Shown: positions 19,252 through 27,320 of the stretch, one piece after another
Position numbering within the stretch: the first letter of the stretch is position 1
How the letters are laid out: every line of letters begins with the position of its first letter
Source of the DNA: Teredinibacter haidensis
GTDB taxonomy: Bacteria > Pseudomonadota > Gammaproteobacteria > Pseudomonadales > Cellvibrionaceae
Assembly (NCBI RefSeq): GCF_014211975.1
Contig: NZ_CP060084.1
Span: 3,297,001-3,361,000, forward strand
Direction: 5' to 3'
DNA length: 64,000 nt
Program-made: the position numbers and the translations under genes
The notes under the pieces: generated by a model
What the model saw: the letters and a program-made list of their open reading frames with translations, nothing else
What the model was told of the DNA's origin: nothing
Database searches by the model: none

Positions 19252-20697
19252 ATGGAATGGGAAACGGTAATCGGGCTGGAAATTCATGTTCAGCTGGCCA
19301 CCAACACCAAAATTTTTTCCGGTTCGAGTATCGCCTTTGGCGCCGAGCCCAACACCCAGGCCTGCGCTATTGACTTGGCGATGCCCGGCACTCTGCCGGT
19401 CGCCAACGAACAGGCCTTCCGCTACGCCACCATGTTTGGCCTAGCGGTAGATGCTGAAATTGGCAAACGCTCGGTGTTCGAACGCAAAAACTATTTTTAC
19501 CCTGATTTGCCCAAAGGCTACCAAACGACCCAGCTGGAGAAGCCAATCGTCGGCCCCGGCCATATCGATATCCAACTCGAAGACGGTACAGAAAAGCGTG
19601 TACGCATCCACCACGCCCACCTGGAAGAAGATGCCGGAAAATCCCTGCATGAAGACTTTCATGGGATGACGGGGATCGACCTGAATCGCGCGGGTACCCC
19701 GCTGATCGAAGTGGTAACCGAACCGGATATGCGCAACTCGGAAGAAGCCGTCGCCTTTGCCCGCAAACTGCACGCCCTCGTTACCTCTCTGGGTATCTGT
19801 GATGGTGAGATGTCCCAAGGCTCCATGCGTTTCGACGTTAACATTTCCGTTCGTTTAAAAGGCCAAGAAGAGCTCGGCACCCGCACAGAAACCAAAAACC
19901 TTAACTCCTTCCGTTTTATGGAACGCTGCATTCATCAGGAAGTCGAGCGCCAGATCGAAGTGTTGGAAGATGGCGGCAAAATCACTCAAGAAACACGCCT
20001 GTACGATGGCGATACCCACACGGCCAGAGCGATGCGATCAAAAGAAGAAGCTAACGATTACCGCTACTTCCCCTGCCCTGACCTACTCCCGGTTATCATC
20101 GACGACGATTATATTGAAGCACTGCGCAAGGCGTTACCGGAACTGCCGGATGCCCGCCAGAGCCGCTTCGAAGACACCTACGGCCTGTCTGCCTACGATG
20201 CAGGCAGTCTTAGCGGTGATTCGGCCACAGCGGCATTCTTCGAAAAGACCACCGCCACCTGCGGCGATGCCAAGCTGGCCGCGAACTGGATTATGGGCGA
20301 AGTATCGGCACGCCTTAATGCCGACGAGATCAGTATTGCCGATGGCAAGATCGCGGCCGAAAACCTCGGCGGCTTGATTACTCGTATTAAAGATCAGACC
20401 ATCTCCAACAAAATCGCCAAGCAGGTTTTTGAAGCCATGTGGAACGGTGAAGGCGATGCGGACACAATTATTGAAGCCAAAGGGCTAAAGCAGGTCTCCG
20501 ATTCGGGCGCACTGGAGAAAATGGTCGACGAAGCGATAAGCAATCATCCGCAGCAGACCGAAAACTACCGCAAAGCGGACGAAGACAAGCGACCCAAAAT
20601 GCTTGGATTCTTTGTGGGGCAAATTATGAAAGCGTCCAAAGGTCAGGCAAATCCGCAACAACTGAATGCTATTTTGAAACAGAAGCTGAAAGGTTAA
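19252..20697 (+). CDS. gatB: Asp/Glu-tRNA amidotransferase subunit B
   Basis: Binds the misacylated tRNA, activates the acyl group and receives ammonia from GatA. MEWETVIGLEIHVQL is the standard start, so I use ATG 19252 with AGAGGAATAAC upstream (481 residues); an upstream in-frame codon at 19216 lies inside gatA. The GatB/Yqey tail domain is intact at the C-terminus (MLGFFVGQIMKASKGQANPQQLN). Confidence 0.97.
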   Translation: MEWETVIGLEIHVQLATNTKIFSGSSIAFGAEPNTQACAIDLAMPGTLPVANEQAFRYATMFGLAVDAEIGKRSVFERKNYFYPDLPKGYQTTQLEKPIVGPGHIDIQLEDGTEKRVRIHHAHLEEDAGKSLHEDFHGMTGIDLNRAGTPLIEVVTEPDMRNSEEAVAFARKLHALVTSLGICDGEMSQGSMRFDVNISVRLKGQEELGTRTETKNLNSFRFMERCIHQEVERQIEVLEDGGKITQETRLYDGDTHTARAMRSKEEANDYRYFPCPDLLPVIIDDDYIEALRKALPELPDARQSRFEDTYGLSAYDAGSLSGDSATAAFFEKTTATCGDAKLAANWIMGEVSARLNADEISIADGKIAAENLGGLITRIKDQTISNKIAKQVFEAMWNGEGDADTIIEAKGLKQVSDSGALEKMVDEAISNHPQQTENYRKADEDKRPKMLGFFVGQIMKASKGQANPQQLNAILKQKLKG

Positions 20698-20825
20698 TAT
20701 CCCGAGCGGTATATAGAGAAAGACGCTTTAAGCGGCTATCTTTACACCGCCCGAGCAATGTTAACAAAGAACAACGTTAGGCTTCGGCAAAGTCGACGGC
20801 TAACAAGCACCACTGGAACAGACAA

Positions 20826-21125
20826 ATGTCATTAAAAAAAGATAAACAAAAAGTACTCGGCGAAGTCTTCGACGATGAGCGCGTGCGCAGCTTCCTTACG
20901 GTCGAAAGTCACGATGAAATGGATGTGGACTATATTGCACTGGAGCGCGCCTACCGCGGCATGAAAAGCGAAAACTTTTCCACTTTCGTCAAATTTTTCG
21001 TCGAAGAAGGCCGTAATATCAATGCAAAAAACCCTCAAGGCAAAACCCTGTTGCAAGTCATTAGCGATCACCGTTTAGGCCGAGACTATATAAAAACGCT
21101 GGAAGCTGCAGGCGCCAAGTTCTAA
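20826..21125 (+). CDS. Conserved small protein of the PA4642 type, function unknown
   Basis: A 99-residue soluble protein (MSLKKDKQKVLGEVFDDERVRSFL...). It resembles a small hypothetical family I know from pseudomonads near PA4642: N-terminal charged helix, a middle FVKFFVEEGRNINAKNPQGKTLL that looks like a single ankyrin-like repeat, and a short tail. ATG 20826 follows a purine-rich stretch. Its stop overlaps the next gene as TAATG, implying coupled translation with the CysZ-like gene. No function can be assigned. Confidence 0.7.
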   Translation: MSLKKDKQKVLGEVFDDERVRSFLTVESHDEMDVDYIALERAYRGMKSENFSTFVKFFVEEGRNINAKNPQGKTLLQVISDHRLGRDYIKTLEAAGAKF

Positions 21126-21898
21126 TGATAAACCCAATGCCCAGAAATAATTTAATCACTGGTGCCAACTATTTTTTTGAAGGCGTTAAATTACTCTGGC
21201 ACCCCCAATTGAGAGCCTACACATTGGTGCCCCTGGTGGTGAATATTATTTTATTCGCCATCCTTACCAGTGTGCTTATTTCCTACCTTGGAATGTTTTC
21301 CGATGGTTTTGCCATTGAGGTTACCGACTGGTTGCGACCGGCAGTCGATTTTTTACTGGCGCTATTGGGCGTTATTCTGGTGGCGCTTATTCTTATTATC
21401 TACGCCTACAGCTTTAACGTCATCACCAACTTGATCGCAGCCCCCTTTTACGGACTGCTAGCAGAAAAGGCCGAAGAAATTTTAAGTGGTAAAAAACCAC
21501 CACCAGAACCTCTTAGCCATATGATTCCCCGGGTCCTAAAGCGCGAAATCAAAAAACTGCTCTATTTTATTTTTCGCGGCCTTTTGGTCATGCTGATTAT
21601 GCTGCTGATAGGACTGGTTATCCCTTTTGGCGGGTTTCTCGCACCACTTATAGGCCTGGGTTGGAGCGCCTGGTGCATGACCATTCAATACGCCGACTAT
21701 CCTGCAGACAACAACCGCTGCTCTTTTACACGGGTGCGAACCAAATTGTCCAGCTCGCTGTACAGCAGCTTTGGCTTTGGCGGCATGATTACCGCCTGTA
21801 GTGTCATTCCCATTTTGAATATTTTTGCTATGCCTGCAGCGGTAACGGGCGGAACGATTTTTTGGCTTAATGAGCTGAGCGACGAAAGCGCCGAATAG
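21125..21898 (+). CDS. cysZ: CysZ/EI24-family membrane protein (putative sulfate transporter)
   Basis: Inner-membrane protein of the CysZ/EI24 family, which in E. coli imports sulfate for cysteine synthesis. The 257 residues begin GANYFFEGVKLLWHPQLRAYTLVPLVVNIILF, the typical amphipathic-plus-membrane entry of CysZ, and contain about four to six hydrophobic segments with the FNVITNLIAAPFYGLLAEK motif. Start ATG 21125 overlaps the previous stop; an ATG four codons later is possible. Cysteine genes are not nearby, so the sulfate role is family-based. Confidence 0.82.
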   Translation: MINPMPRNNLITGANYFFEGVKLLWHPQLRAYTLVPLVVNIILFAILTSVLISYLGMFSDGFAIEVTDWLRPAVDFLLALLGVILVALILIIYAYSFNVITNLIAAPFYGLLAEKAEEILSGKKPPPEPLSHMIPRVLKREIKKLLYFIFRGLLVMLIMLLIGLVIPFGGFLAPLIGLGWSAWCMTIQYADYPADNNRCSFTRVRTKLSSSLYSSFGFGGMITACSVIPILNIFAMPAAVTGGTIFWLNELSDESAE

Positions 21899-21918
21899 CT
21901 CCACGGGGGCGCTCTGAC

Positions 21919-23166
21919 CTAATCATCCCCCATCACAATATCACCACCAGCATCTTTCGCCCTGTGCAGACAGACACTGGCCTGGGAGAGCATTTCATCA
22001 ATATCTTCTGCCAACTCACTGGTAACACCGGCGCTAAAGGTAATGCTTACACTCTCATCACCAAAACATTCCGGCTGCTCTTCCACCAACTCTCGCACCC
22101 GATCAACAAAGGCCATGGCCCTTTCATTCCCCAACCCCGGCAGCAACGCAAAAAACTCCTGCCCTCCCGCACGAGCTAATAAAAAGCGCTCAAACGATTG
22201 GTTCAAATTGCCCGCTACTCGCTGCATGACCAAATTGCCAAAATCGTGACCGTAGCGCTCATTAATCGATTTGAAGTTATCTAAATCGATTACCGCAACA
22301 GAAATAGGTGCTCCGCTCTGCACGGCCTTGTCACGTAGAATCGCACCCTGCTCAAAAAAGTACTTCCGGTTGTAACAGCCCGTCAGCTCATCGCGGCAGG
22401 CGGCATCTCGAACCTGTTCGATAAGCTCTATAAACTCGACGTGATGGGAGAGACGACAAACAAATTCTTCGTGATTAAATGGTTTGCGCAGAAAGTCGTT
22501 GGCGCCAATTTTAATAAACTTGGCAGACAAACTGCCTTCACCTTCGGAAGACAGTCCAATAATAATTAAATTCGATTTTTCGTACTTCCCTCGAATGGTT
22601 TTAATCAGCTCAAAGCCATCCATGCGAGGCATATGATAATCCGTGATTAAAATTTTGGTATCCGGGTTAGCGAGCAGTACCTTTATCGCATCGACGCCAT
22701 TCTCAGCTTCAACCACTTGGTATAACTGCAACCGCAATAGCCCGCTTATAAACTTTCTCTGGGTGCTGGAATCTTCAACGACCAGAACCTTGACTTTCTG
22801 ATTCTTAATCAAGCGATGAAGGACTGCCAGAGCATATTCGTAGGAGAAACGCCCTTCTTTGGTAACGTAGTCGACGATACCTTTTGCCAGCAACGTTTCA
22901 CGCGTGCGCTCGTCAAGGCTTCCCGTGAAGACAACCGTGGGTAGCTTTTGGCTCAACGTATAATCGACTACTTCGCCGCCTGGGGCGTCCGGCAAACTTA
23001 AATCAACCAGGGCTGCAAAAAATTGATAATCGCCACTTCCAACCAATTTTTGTGCTTCTGCCAAACTGGCGGCGTAAACCGGCTGAATCATAGTGCTGCG
23101 CGCCAAAATATGGCGCAGCACCTTCACCACAATTGCGCTGTCTTCAATAACAAGAACGGTCTTCAT
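21919..23166 (-). CDS. Two-receiver GGDEF-domain response regulator with degenerate GGQEF active site
   Basis: Three domains in about 415 residues: REC1 (VLVIEDS...LVDLSLPDAPGG), REC2 (VLVVEDSSTQ...ILITDYHMPRMDG, K at LRKPF) and a GGDEF domain (DELTGCYNRKYFFEQ). The signature loop reads AGGQEFF, so the metal-binding Asp/Glu of GG(D/E)EF is Gln. No RxxD product-inhibition site precedes it. Cyclase activity is therefore doubtful; it may bind GTP or act as a phospho-dependent adaptor. I prefer the start MKTVLVIEDS at 23166; a longer start near 23217-23220 adds residues not typical of REC proteins. The PleD-like layout is otherwise normal. Confidence 0.85.
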   Translation of the reverse strand: MKTVLVIEDSAIVVKVLRHILARSTMIQPVYAASLAEAQKLVGSGDYQFFAALVDLSLPDAPGGEVVDYTLSQKLPTVVFTGSLDERTRETLLAKGIVDYVTKEGRFSYEYALAVLHRLIKNQKVKVLVVEDSSTQRKFISGLLRLQLYQVVEAENGVDAIKVLLANPDTKILITDYHMPRMDGFELIKTIRGKYEKSNLIIIGLSSEGEGSLSAKFIKIGANDFLRKPFNHEEFVCRLSHHVEFIELIEQVRDAACRDELTGCYNRKYFFEQGAILRDKAVQSGAPISVAVIDLDNFKSINERYGHDFGNLVMQRVAGNLNQSFERFLLARAGGQEFFALLPGLGNERAMAFVDRVRELVEEQPECFGDESVSITFSAGVTSELAEDIDEMLSQASVCLHRAKDAGGDIVMGDD

Positions 23167-23295
23167 ATCGGAGGAGCCAGAGTAATTAAAAGGAGCGCCA
23201 TCTAGCTGATGCCGCATCACCCTGAAGTGTAGACAATGGCGGGCAATCCCGGTGAACTAACTCAATTACTGAGCAGGGGGATTGGCTTTGCTGAT

Positions 23296-24516
23296 CTAAT
23301 CCAGCAAGTGTTCAGGCGGCTGCTCACAATGGAGCTTACGGCCGAGAAGCTCTTCAATTGCCGGCAGGCGGAACGCATCGTCCTCACAGGCGAAGCTGAT
23401 CGATTTTCCGCTTTTACCCGCCCGACCAGTACGACCAATACGGTGTACATAATCCTCCGGCTCGTCGGGCAGAGTGTAATTCACGACATGGCTGATACCC
23501 TCAATGTGAATACCACGCCCAGCGACATCCGTTGCCACCAGCGCCTGCAGGCGGCCATTTTTGAAATCATCCAGCGTTCGCACGCGCTTGCCCTGTGGAA
23601 TTTCGCCAGAGAGCAGGCCAACCTTAAAGCCTTTGTTGCGCAGACGTTCGTGTAAAACCCGACACTGATCGCGGCGGTTGGCAAAGATCATCAGATTATG
23701 GACATCTGGCTGGGTGATCAGATTCATAAGCAGGGGCAACTTTTCGTCACCCGAAACCAGATATACAATCTGCTCAACGGTATCGGTAGCAATTGATTCG
23801 GGCTCTATTTCTACAGTGATAGGCTCGTACACCCACTGCTCCGCTAGGCGTAGGACATCATCTGAAAAGGTGGCAGAAAAGAGCAGGGTCTGACGGTGAG
23901 TTTTCTGGGGCGCCATACGCACAATGCGTTTTACCTGGGGAATAAAGCCCATATCCAGCATGCGATCAGCTTCGTCGATCACCATGACTTCCACTTGGTC
24001 CAGGTACACTTCCCGTCGCTCACACATATCTAGCAAGCGGCCCGGTGTTGCCACCAACAGATCCACATGACGCGAATGCAACGATTGCAGCTGCTTACCG
24101 AAATCCATCCCACCCACTAGAGCGTGTACCTGCAAACCGGTATATTTGCCAATTTCGGTAGCATCTTTGGCAATCTGCATGACCAATTCACGCGTAGGCG
24201 CAATCACCAACGCGCGAGCCTCGCCAGCAAAGCGTTCTTCCGGTGCTGGCTGCCGCAATAAGTCTTCAAACACGGCAATTAGAAACGCCGCCGTTTTACC
24301 AGTGCCCGTCTGAGCCTTACCCAACACATCGTGGCCACTCAAGCTATAGGGCAGGGATTTGGCCTGAATGGGAGAGCAGTGGGTAAACCCTAGATCGCTC
24401 AAGGCACGATTAATCTGCTCCGTCAGCTCCAGCTCTTTGAAACCGACCTTTTCTTCCTTTTCGGTTTTTTTGGCATTGTCTTCAGCGCTTGCGGAAGGAT
24501 TAGAATCGTCATTCAT
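23296..24516 (-). CDS. rhlB: DEAD-box ATP-dependent RNA helicase RhlB
   Basis: RNA helicase that unwinds structured RNA, in many proteobacteria as part of the RNase E degradosome. All motifs are present: Q motif (CSPIQAKSLP), motif I AQTGTGKT, PTRELVMQI, motif II DEAD, SAT, and HRIGRTGRAGKSG. The N-terminal 35 residues are charged and low complexity. Start taken at ATG 24516 (406 residues); a GTG at 24534 is in frame. RhlB is preferred over RhlE because of the short C-terminus and the FKELELTEQINRALSDLGF opening. Confidence 0.88.
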   Translation of the reverse strand: MNDDSNPSASAEDNAKKTEKEEKVGFKELELTEQINRALSDLGFTHCSPIQAKSLPYSLSGHDVLGKAQTGTGKTAAFLIAVFEDLLRQPAPEERFAGEARALVIAPTRELVMQIAKDATEIGKYTGLQVHALVGGMDFGKQLQSLHSRHVDLLVATPGRLLDMCERREVYLDQVEVMVIDEADRMLDMGFIPQVKRIVRMAPQKTHRQTLLFSATFSDDVLRLAEQWVYEPITVEIEPESIATDTVEQIVYLVSGDEKLPLLMNLITQPDVHNLMIFANRRDQCRVLHERLRNKGFKVGLLSGEIPQGKRVRTLDDFKNGRLQALVATDVAGRGIHIEGISHVVNYTLPDEPEDYVHRIGRTGRAGKSGKSISFACEDDAFRLPAIEELLGRKLHCEQPPEHLLD

Positions 24517-24830
24517 TGGCAGGGGATATCCCACAGGTTTTTAAAGGAGGTACGCTTTGTACACAGTCGCGACGGCATCTGCAAGTTTTTTGACCACTAT
24601 CACTGGCTTGAATGGCCGCCCCCTGGCACTAACAACGCTGACAAAACGCCCTGTTCAATAATTCGCGTAGTTTTCCCAAGTCCTTATTGTTATCATGTTC
24701 CCGTCTTTTATAGCGACAATAATAACTATGCCACACGACAGTGATAACTTGCATTCGGAACCCGTTTACAAAGGTTGCTAGCGCGACCAAAACGGCGGCC
24801 ATCGTTCAACTCAGGTAAGAGTCCATTCTT

Positions 24831-26114
24831 ATGCACAATCGAATAATCTCCGTCATCGGTTTAGGCTATGTTGGCCTACCCGTAGCCGTTGCTTTTGGAA
24901 AAAACAAAGAAACGATAGGGTTTGATATTAATTCTGCTCGTATCGACGAACTTAAGAGCGGGGAAGACCGCACTCTGGAAGTCGAACCAGAAGACCTTGT
25001 TACCACGAATATTTTTTATACCTGTAATGCCGCAGACTTATCCAAAGCAGACTTCCATATTATTGCCGTCCCCACTCCTATCAACGATTCGCGTCAGCCA
25101 GATCTGAGTCCTCTAATCGGTGCATCAAAGACCATCGGCCCCCACCTAAAAAAAGGCGATATCGTAGTTTACGAATCCACCGTTTACCCCGGGGCAACAG
25201 AGGAAGATTGCGTACCCATTTTAGAGGCAGAATCCGGACTAAAATGCGGCGAAGATTTCTTCGTCGGTTACTCGCCAGAACGTATTAACCCCGGCGACAA
25301 AGAGCATACATTCACCAACATTAAAAAAATTGTGTCGGGGCAGACACCAGAGATTCTGGAAATTGTTGCCGACGTCTACAGCAGTGTTGTTACCGCTGGA
25401 GTATTTAAAGCCTCGACTATAAAAGTTGCAGAAGCCGCCAAGGTTATCGAAAACACTCAACGCGATCTCAATATTGCGTTGATGAATGAACTTTCACTAA
25501 TTTTCGAGCGTTTGGATATTGATACGCTGGACGTGCTGGAAGCCGCTGGGACGAAGTGGAACTTCCTGCCTTTCCGCCCAGGCCTTGTTGGTGGCCACTG
25601 CATTGGTGTAGATCCCTACTACCTGACCCATAAAGCCGAAAAAATGGGCTACCACCCCGATGTTATCCTAGCCGGACGTATGATTAACGATGGCATGGGC
25701 GAGTTCATCGCAAACCAAGCGATTAAATATCTAATCCATGCGGGCAAAGTCATAAAAGGCGCTCGAGTCGCCGTTATGGGGCTCACATTCAAGGAAGACT
25801 GTCCTGACTTGCGCAACTCTAAGGTTATCGACGTTATCAAAGCGTTTAAAAGTTATGGTGTCGAACTGCTGATTCACGACCCTATGGCCGATGCGGCAGA
25901 AGCCTTTGAAGAATACGGTGTTGAACTTGTCGATGACAGCTCCATCAACAACATAGATGCGCTGGTCTTCACCGTTGCCCACCAACAATATAAAGCTATG
26001 TCATTCGATAATATTAAGGCAAGGCTAAACGACGACGCCGGAGTGTTCGACATCAAAGGCATTTTCGATCGCAAGACCTTTGCCGACGCAAAAGTCCATT
26101 TGTGGCGACTTTAA
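24831..26114 (+). CDS. UDP-sugar 6-dehydrogenase of the TviB/WbpO type
   Basis: Oxidises a UDP-hexose (in TviB/WbpO, UDP-GlcNAc or UDP-GalNAc) to the uronic acid for surface polysaccharide. Rossmann motif GLGYVGLP at residues 10-17; catalytic Cys257 in GLVGGHCIGVDPYYLTHKA; C-terminal domain with GLTFKEDCPDLRNSKV. These favour the UDP-N-acetylhexosamine branch over UDP-glucose dehydrogenase. It pairs with the epimerase 51 bp downstream, probably one transcript. Normal length (427). The EPS locus at 53-64 kb is a plausible consumer of the product, but that is inference. Confidence 0.87.
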   Translation: MHNRIISVIGLGYVGLPVAVAFGKNKETIGFDINSARIDELKSGEDRTLEVEPEDLVTTNIFYTCNAADLSKADFHIIAVPTPINDSRQPDLSPLIGASKTIGPHLKKGDIVVYESTVYPGATEEDCVPILEAESGLKCGEDFFVGYSPERINPGDKEHTFTNIKKIVSGQTPEILEIVADVYSSVVTAGVFKASTIKVAEAAKVIENTQRDLNIALMNELSLIFERLDIDTLDVLEAAGTKWNFLPFRPGLVGGHCIGVDPYYLTHKAEKMGYHPDVILAGRMINDGMGEFIANQAIKYLIHAGKVIKGARVAVMGLTFKEDCPDLRNSKVIDVIKAFKSYGVELLIHDPMADAAEAFEEYGVELVDDSSINNIDALVFTVAHQQYKAMSFDNIKARLNDDAGVFDIKGIFDRKTFADAKVHLWRL

Positions 26115-26165
26115 TACTGCTATAATCCGCGCCCAAACCCACTTGCCAACCCACAGCAATACAAT

Positions 26166-27173
26166 ATGAAAATACTGGTTACCGGCGCGGCTGGATTTAT
26201 AGGCCAAGCACTATCCGAAGCCCTGCTTAAGCGTGGAGATCATGTTGTCGGCATCGACAACATGAACGACTACTACGCAGTAGAACTAAAAACCTCCCGC
26301 TTGGCTCTGCTGGACAAATACGACAATTTCCAGTTCCAACAACTGGACCTCGCTGACAGAGAGGGAATTGACGCGCTCTTTGCCACCCATCAATTTGAAC
26401 GGGTTATCAATCTCGCCGCTCAAGCCGGCGTGCGCTACTCCATCGAAAACCCGCGCGCCTATATCGATTCCAATATTGTTGGCTTCCTCAATATTCTCGA
26501 AGGCTGCCGCCACCACGAAGTTCCTCACCTCGTATATGCATCTTCCAGCTCTGTTTATGGCGCAAACACACTGCAGCCGTTCTCTGAACAACACAACGTA
26601 GATCACCCGGTTTCCCTGTACGCCGCCAGTAAAAAATCCAATGAGTTGATGGCTCACGCCTACAGCAACCTCTATAAGCTGCCCACCACAGGGCTGCGGT
26701 TTTTTACGGTGTACGGTCCCTGGGGTCGTCCTGATATGGCGCCAATACTATTTACCAAAGGTATTCTGGACAATAAACCCATCAATATTTTTAACAATGG
26801 CGAGATGGAGCGCGACTTCACCTATATCGACGACATTGTCGAAGGCGTGGTACGTGTGACCGATAAAATTCCCACTGCGGCTCCCGACTGGAATAGCGAC
26901 GGACAAGATCCTTCCTCCAGCTATTGCCCTTTTAAAGTCTACAACATCGGCAACAACACACCGGTAAAACTGATGGATTTCGTGGGAGCCATCGAAAAAG
27001 CCCTCGGCAAAAAAGCCATCAAAAACATGATGCCCATGCAACCCGGAGATGTGCCCTCCACGTGCGCCGATGTCAGTGCGCTGGAACGGGATGTTGGTTT
27101 TAAACCCGCCACTAGCATACAAGATGGTATCGACCGATTTGTCGCCTGGTATCGTGAATACTACAACGCCTAA
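26166..27173 (+). CDS. UDP-uronate (probably UDP-glucuronate) 4-epimerase
   Basis: Short-chain dehydrogenase-type epimerase. GAAGFIG (residues 7-13) binds NAD; catalytic Tyr152 and Lys156 in LYAASKKSNE; SSSSVYG before it. IDNMNDYYAVELKTSRLALL and FTVYGPWGRPDMA match the UDP-glucuronate epimerase (CapI/LspL) branch. With the upstream dehydrogenase it would supply a galacturonic-type sugar nucleotide. Whether the real substrate is UDP-GlcA or UDP-GlcNAcA depends on the dehydrogenase and cannot be settled here. Confidence 0.85.
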   Translation: MKILVTGAAGFIGQALSEALLKRGDHVVGIDNMNDYYAVELKTSRLALLDKYDNFQFQQLDLADREGIDALFATHQFERVINLAAQAGVRYSIENPRAYIDSNIVGFLNILEGCRHHEVPHLVYASSSSVYGANTLQPFSEQHNVDHPVSLYAASKKSNELMAHAYSNLYKLPTTGLRFFTVYGPWGRPDMAPILFTKGILDNKPINIFNNGEMERDFTYIDDIVEGVVRVTDKIPTAAPDWNSDGQDPSSSYCPFKVYNIGNNTPVKLMDFVGAIEKALGKKAIKNMMPMQPGDVPSTCADVSALERDVGFKPATSIQDGIDRFVAWYREYYNA

Positions 27174-27195
27174 TATCCTTGCAACGCACACCAAC

Positions 27196-27225
27196 ACGGC
27201 GATGTTTGTAAGAGCATCGCCGTTT
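27196..27225 (+). terminator. Probable terminator after the dehydrogenase-epimerase pair
   Basis: ACGGCGATG (27196-27204) pairs with CATCGCCGT (27215-27223), followed by TTTCTGT, about 25 bp after the epimerase stop. The T tract is short, so efficiency is uncertain. Confidence 0.55.
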
Positions 27226-27320
27226 CTGTATTAATTCGGGGTACATTTTTAGTGGTGGTTTATCCTATACTCCCGTCACACGCGAGAAAATAATAAAAAG
27301 ACAGAAACACCGGAGGAACC

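Noticed and set aside
24624..24639. TGGCACTAACAACGCT as a sigma-54 promoter of the dehydrogenase gene
   Set aside because: GG and GC spacing is right but the -12 element lacks the T residues, and it lies almost 200 bp before the start codon.
24728..24781. 17-codon frame MPHDSDNLHSEPVYKGC
   Set aside because: No ribosome binding site or conservation evidence; could be a leader peptide but nothing supports it.
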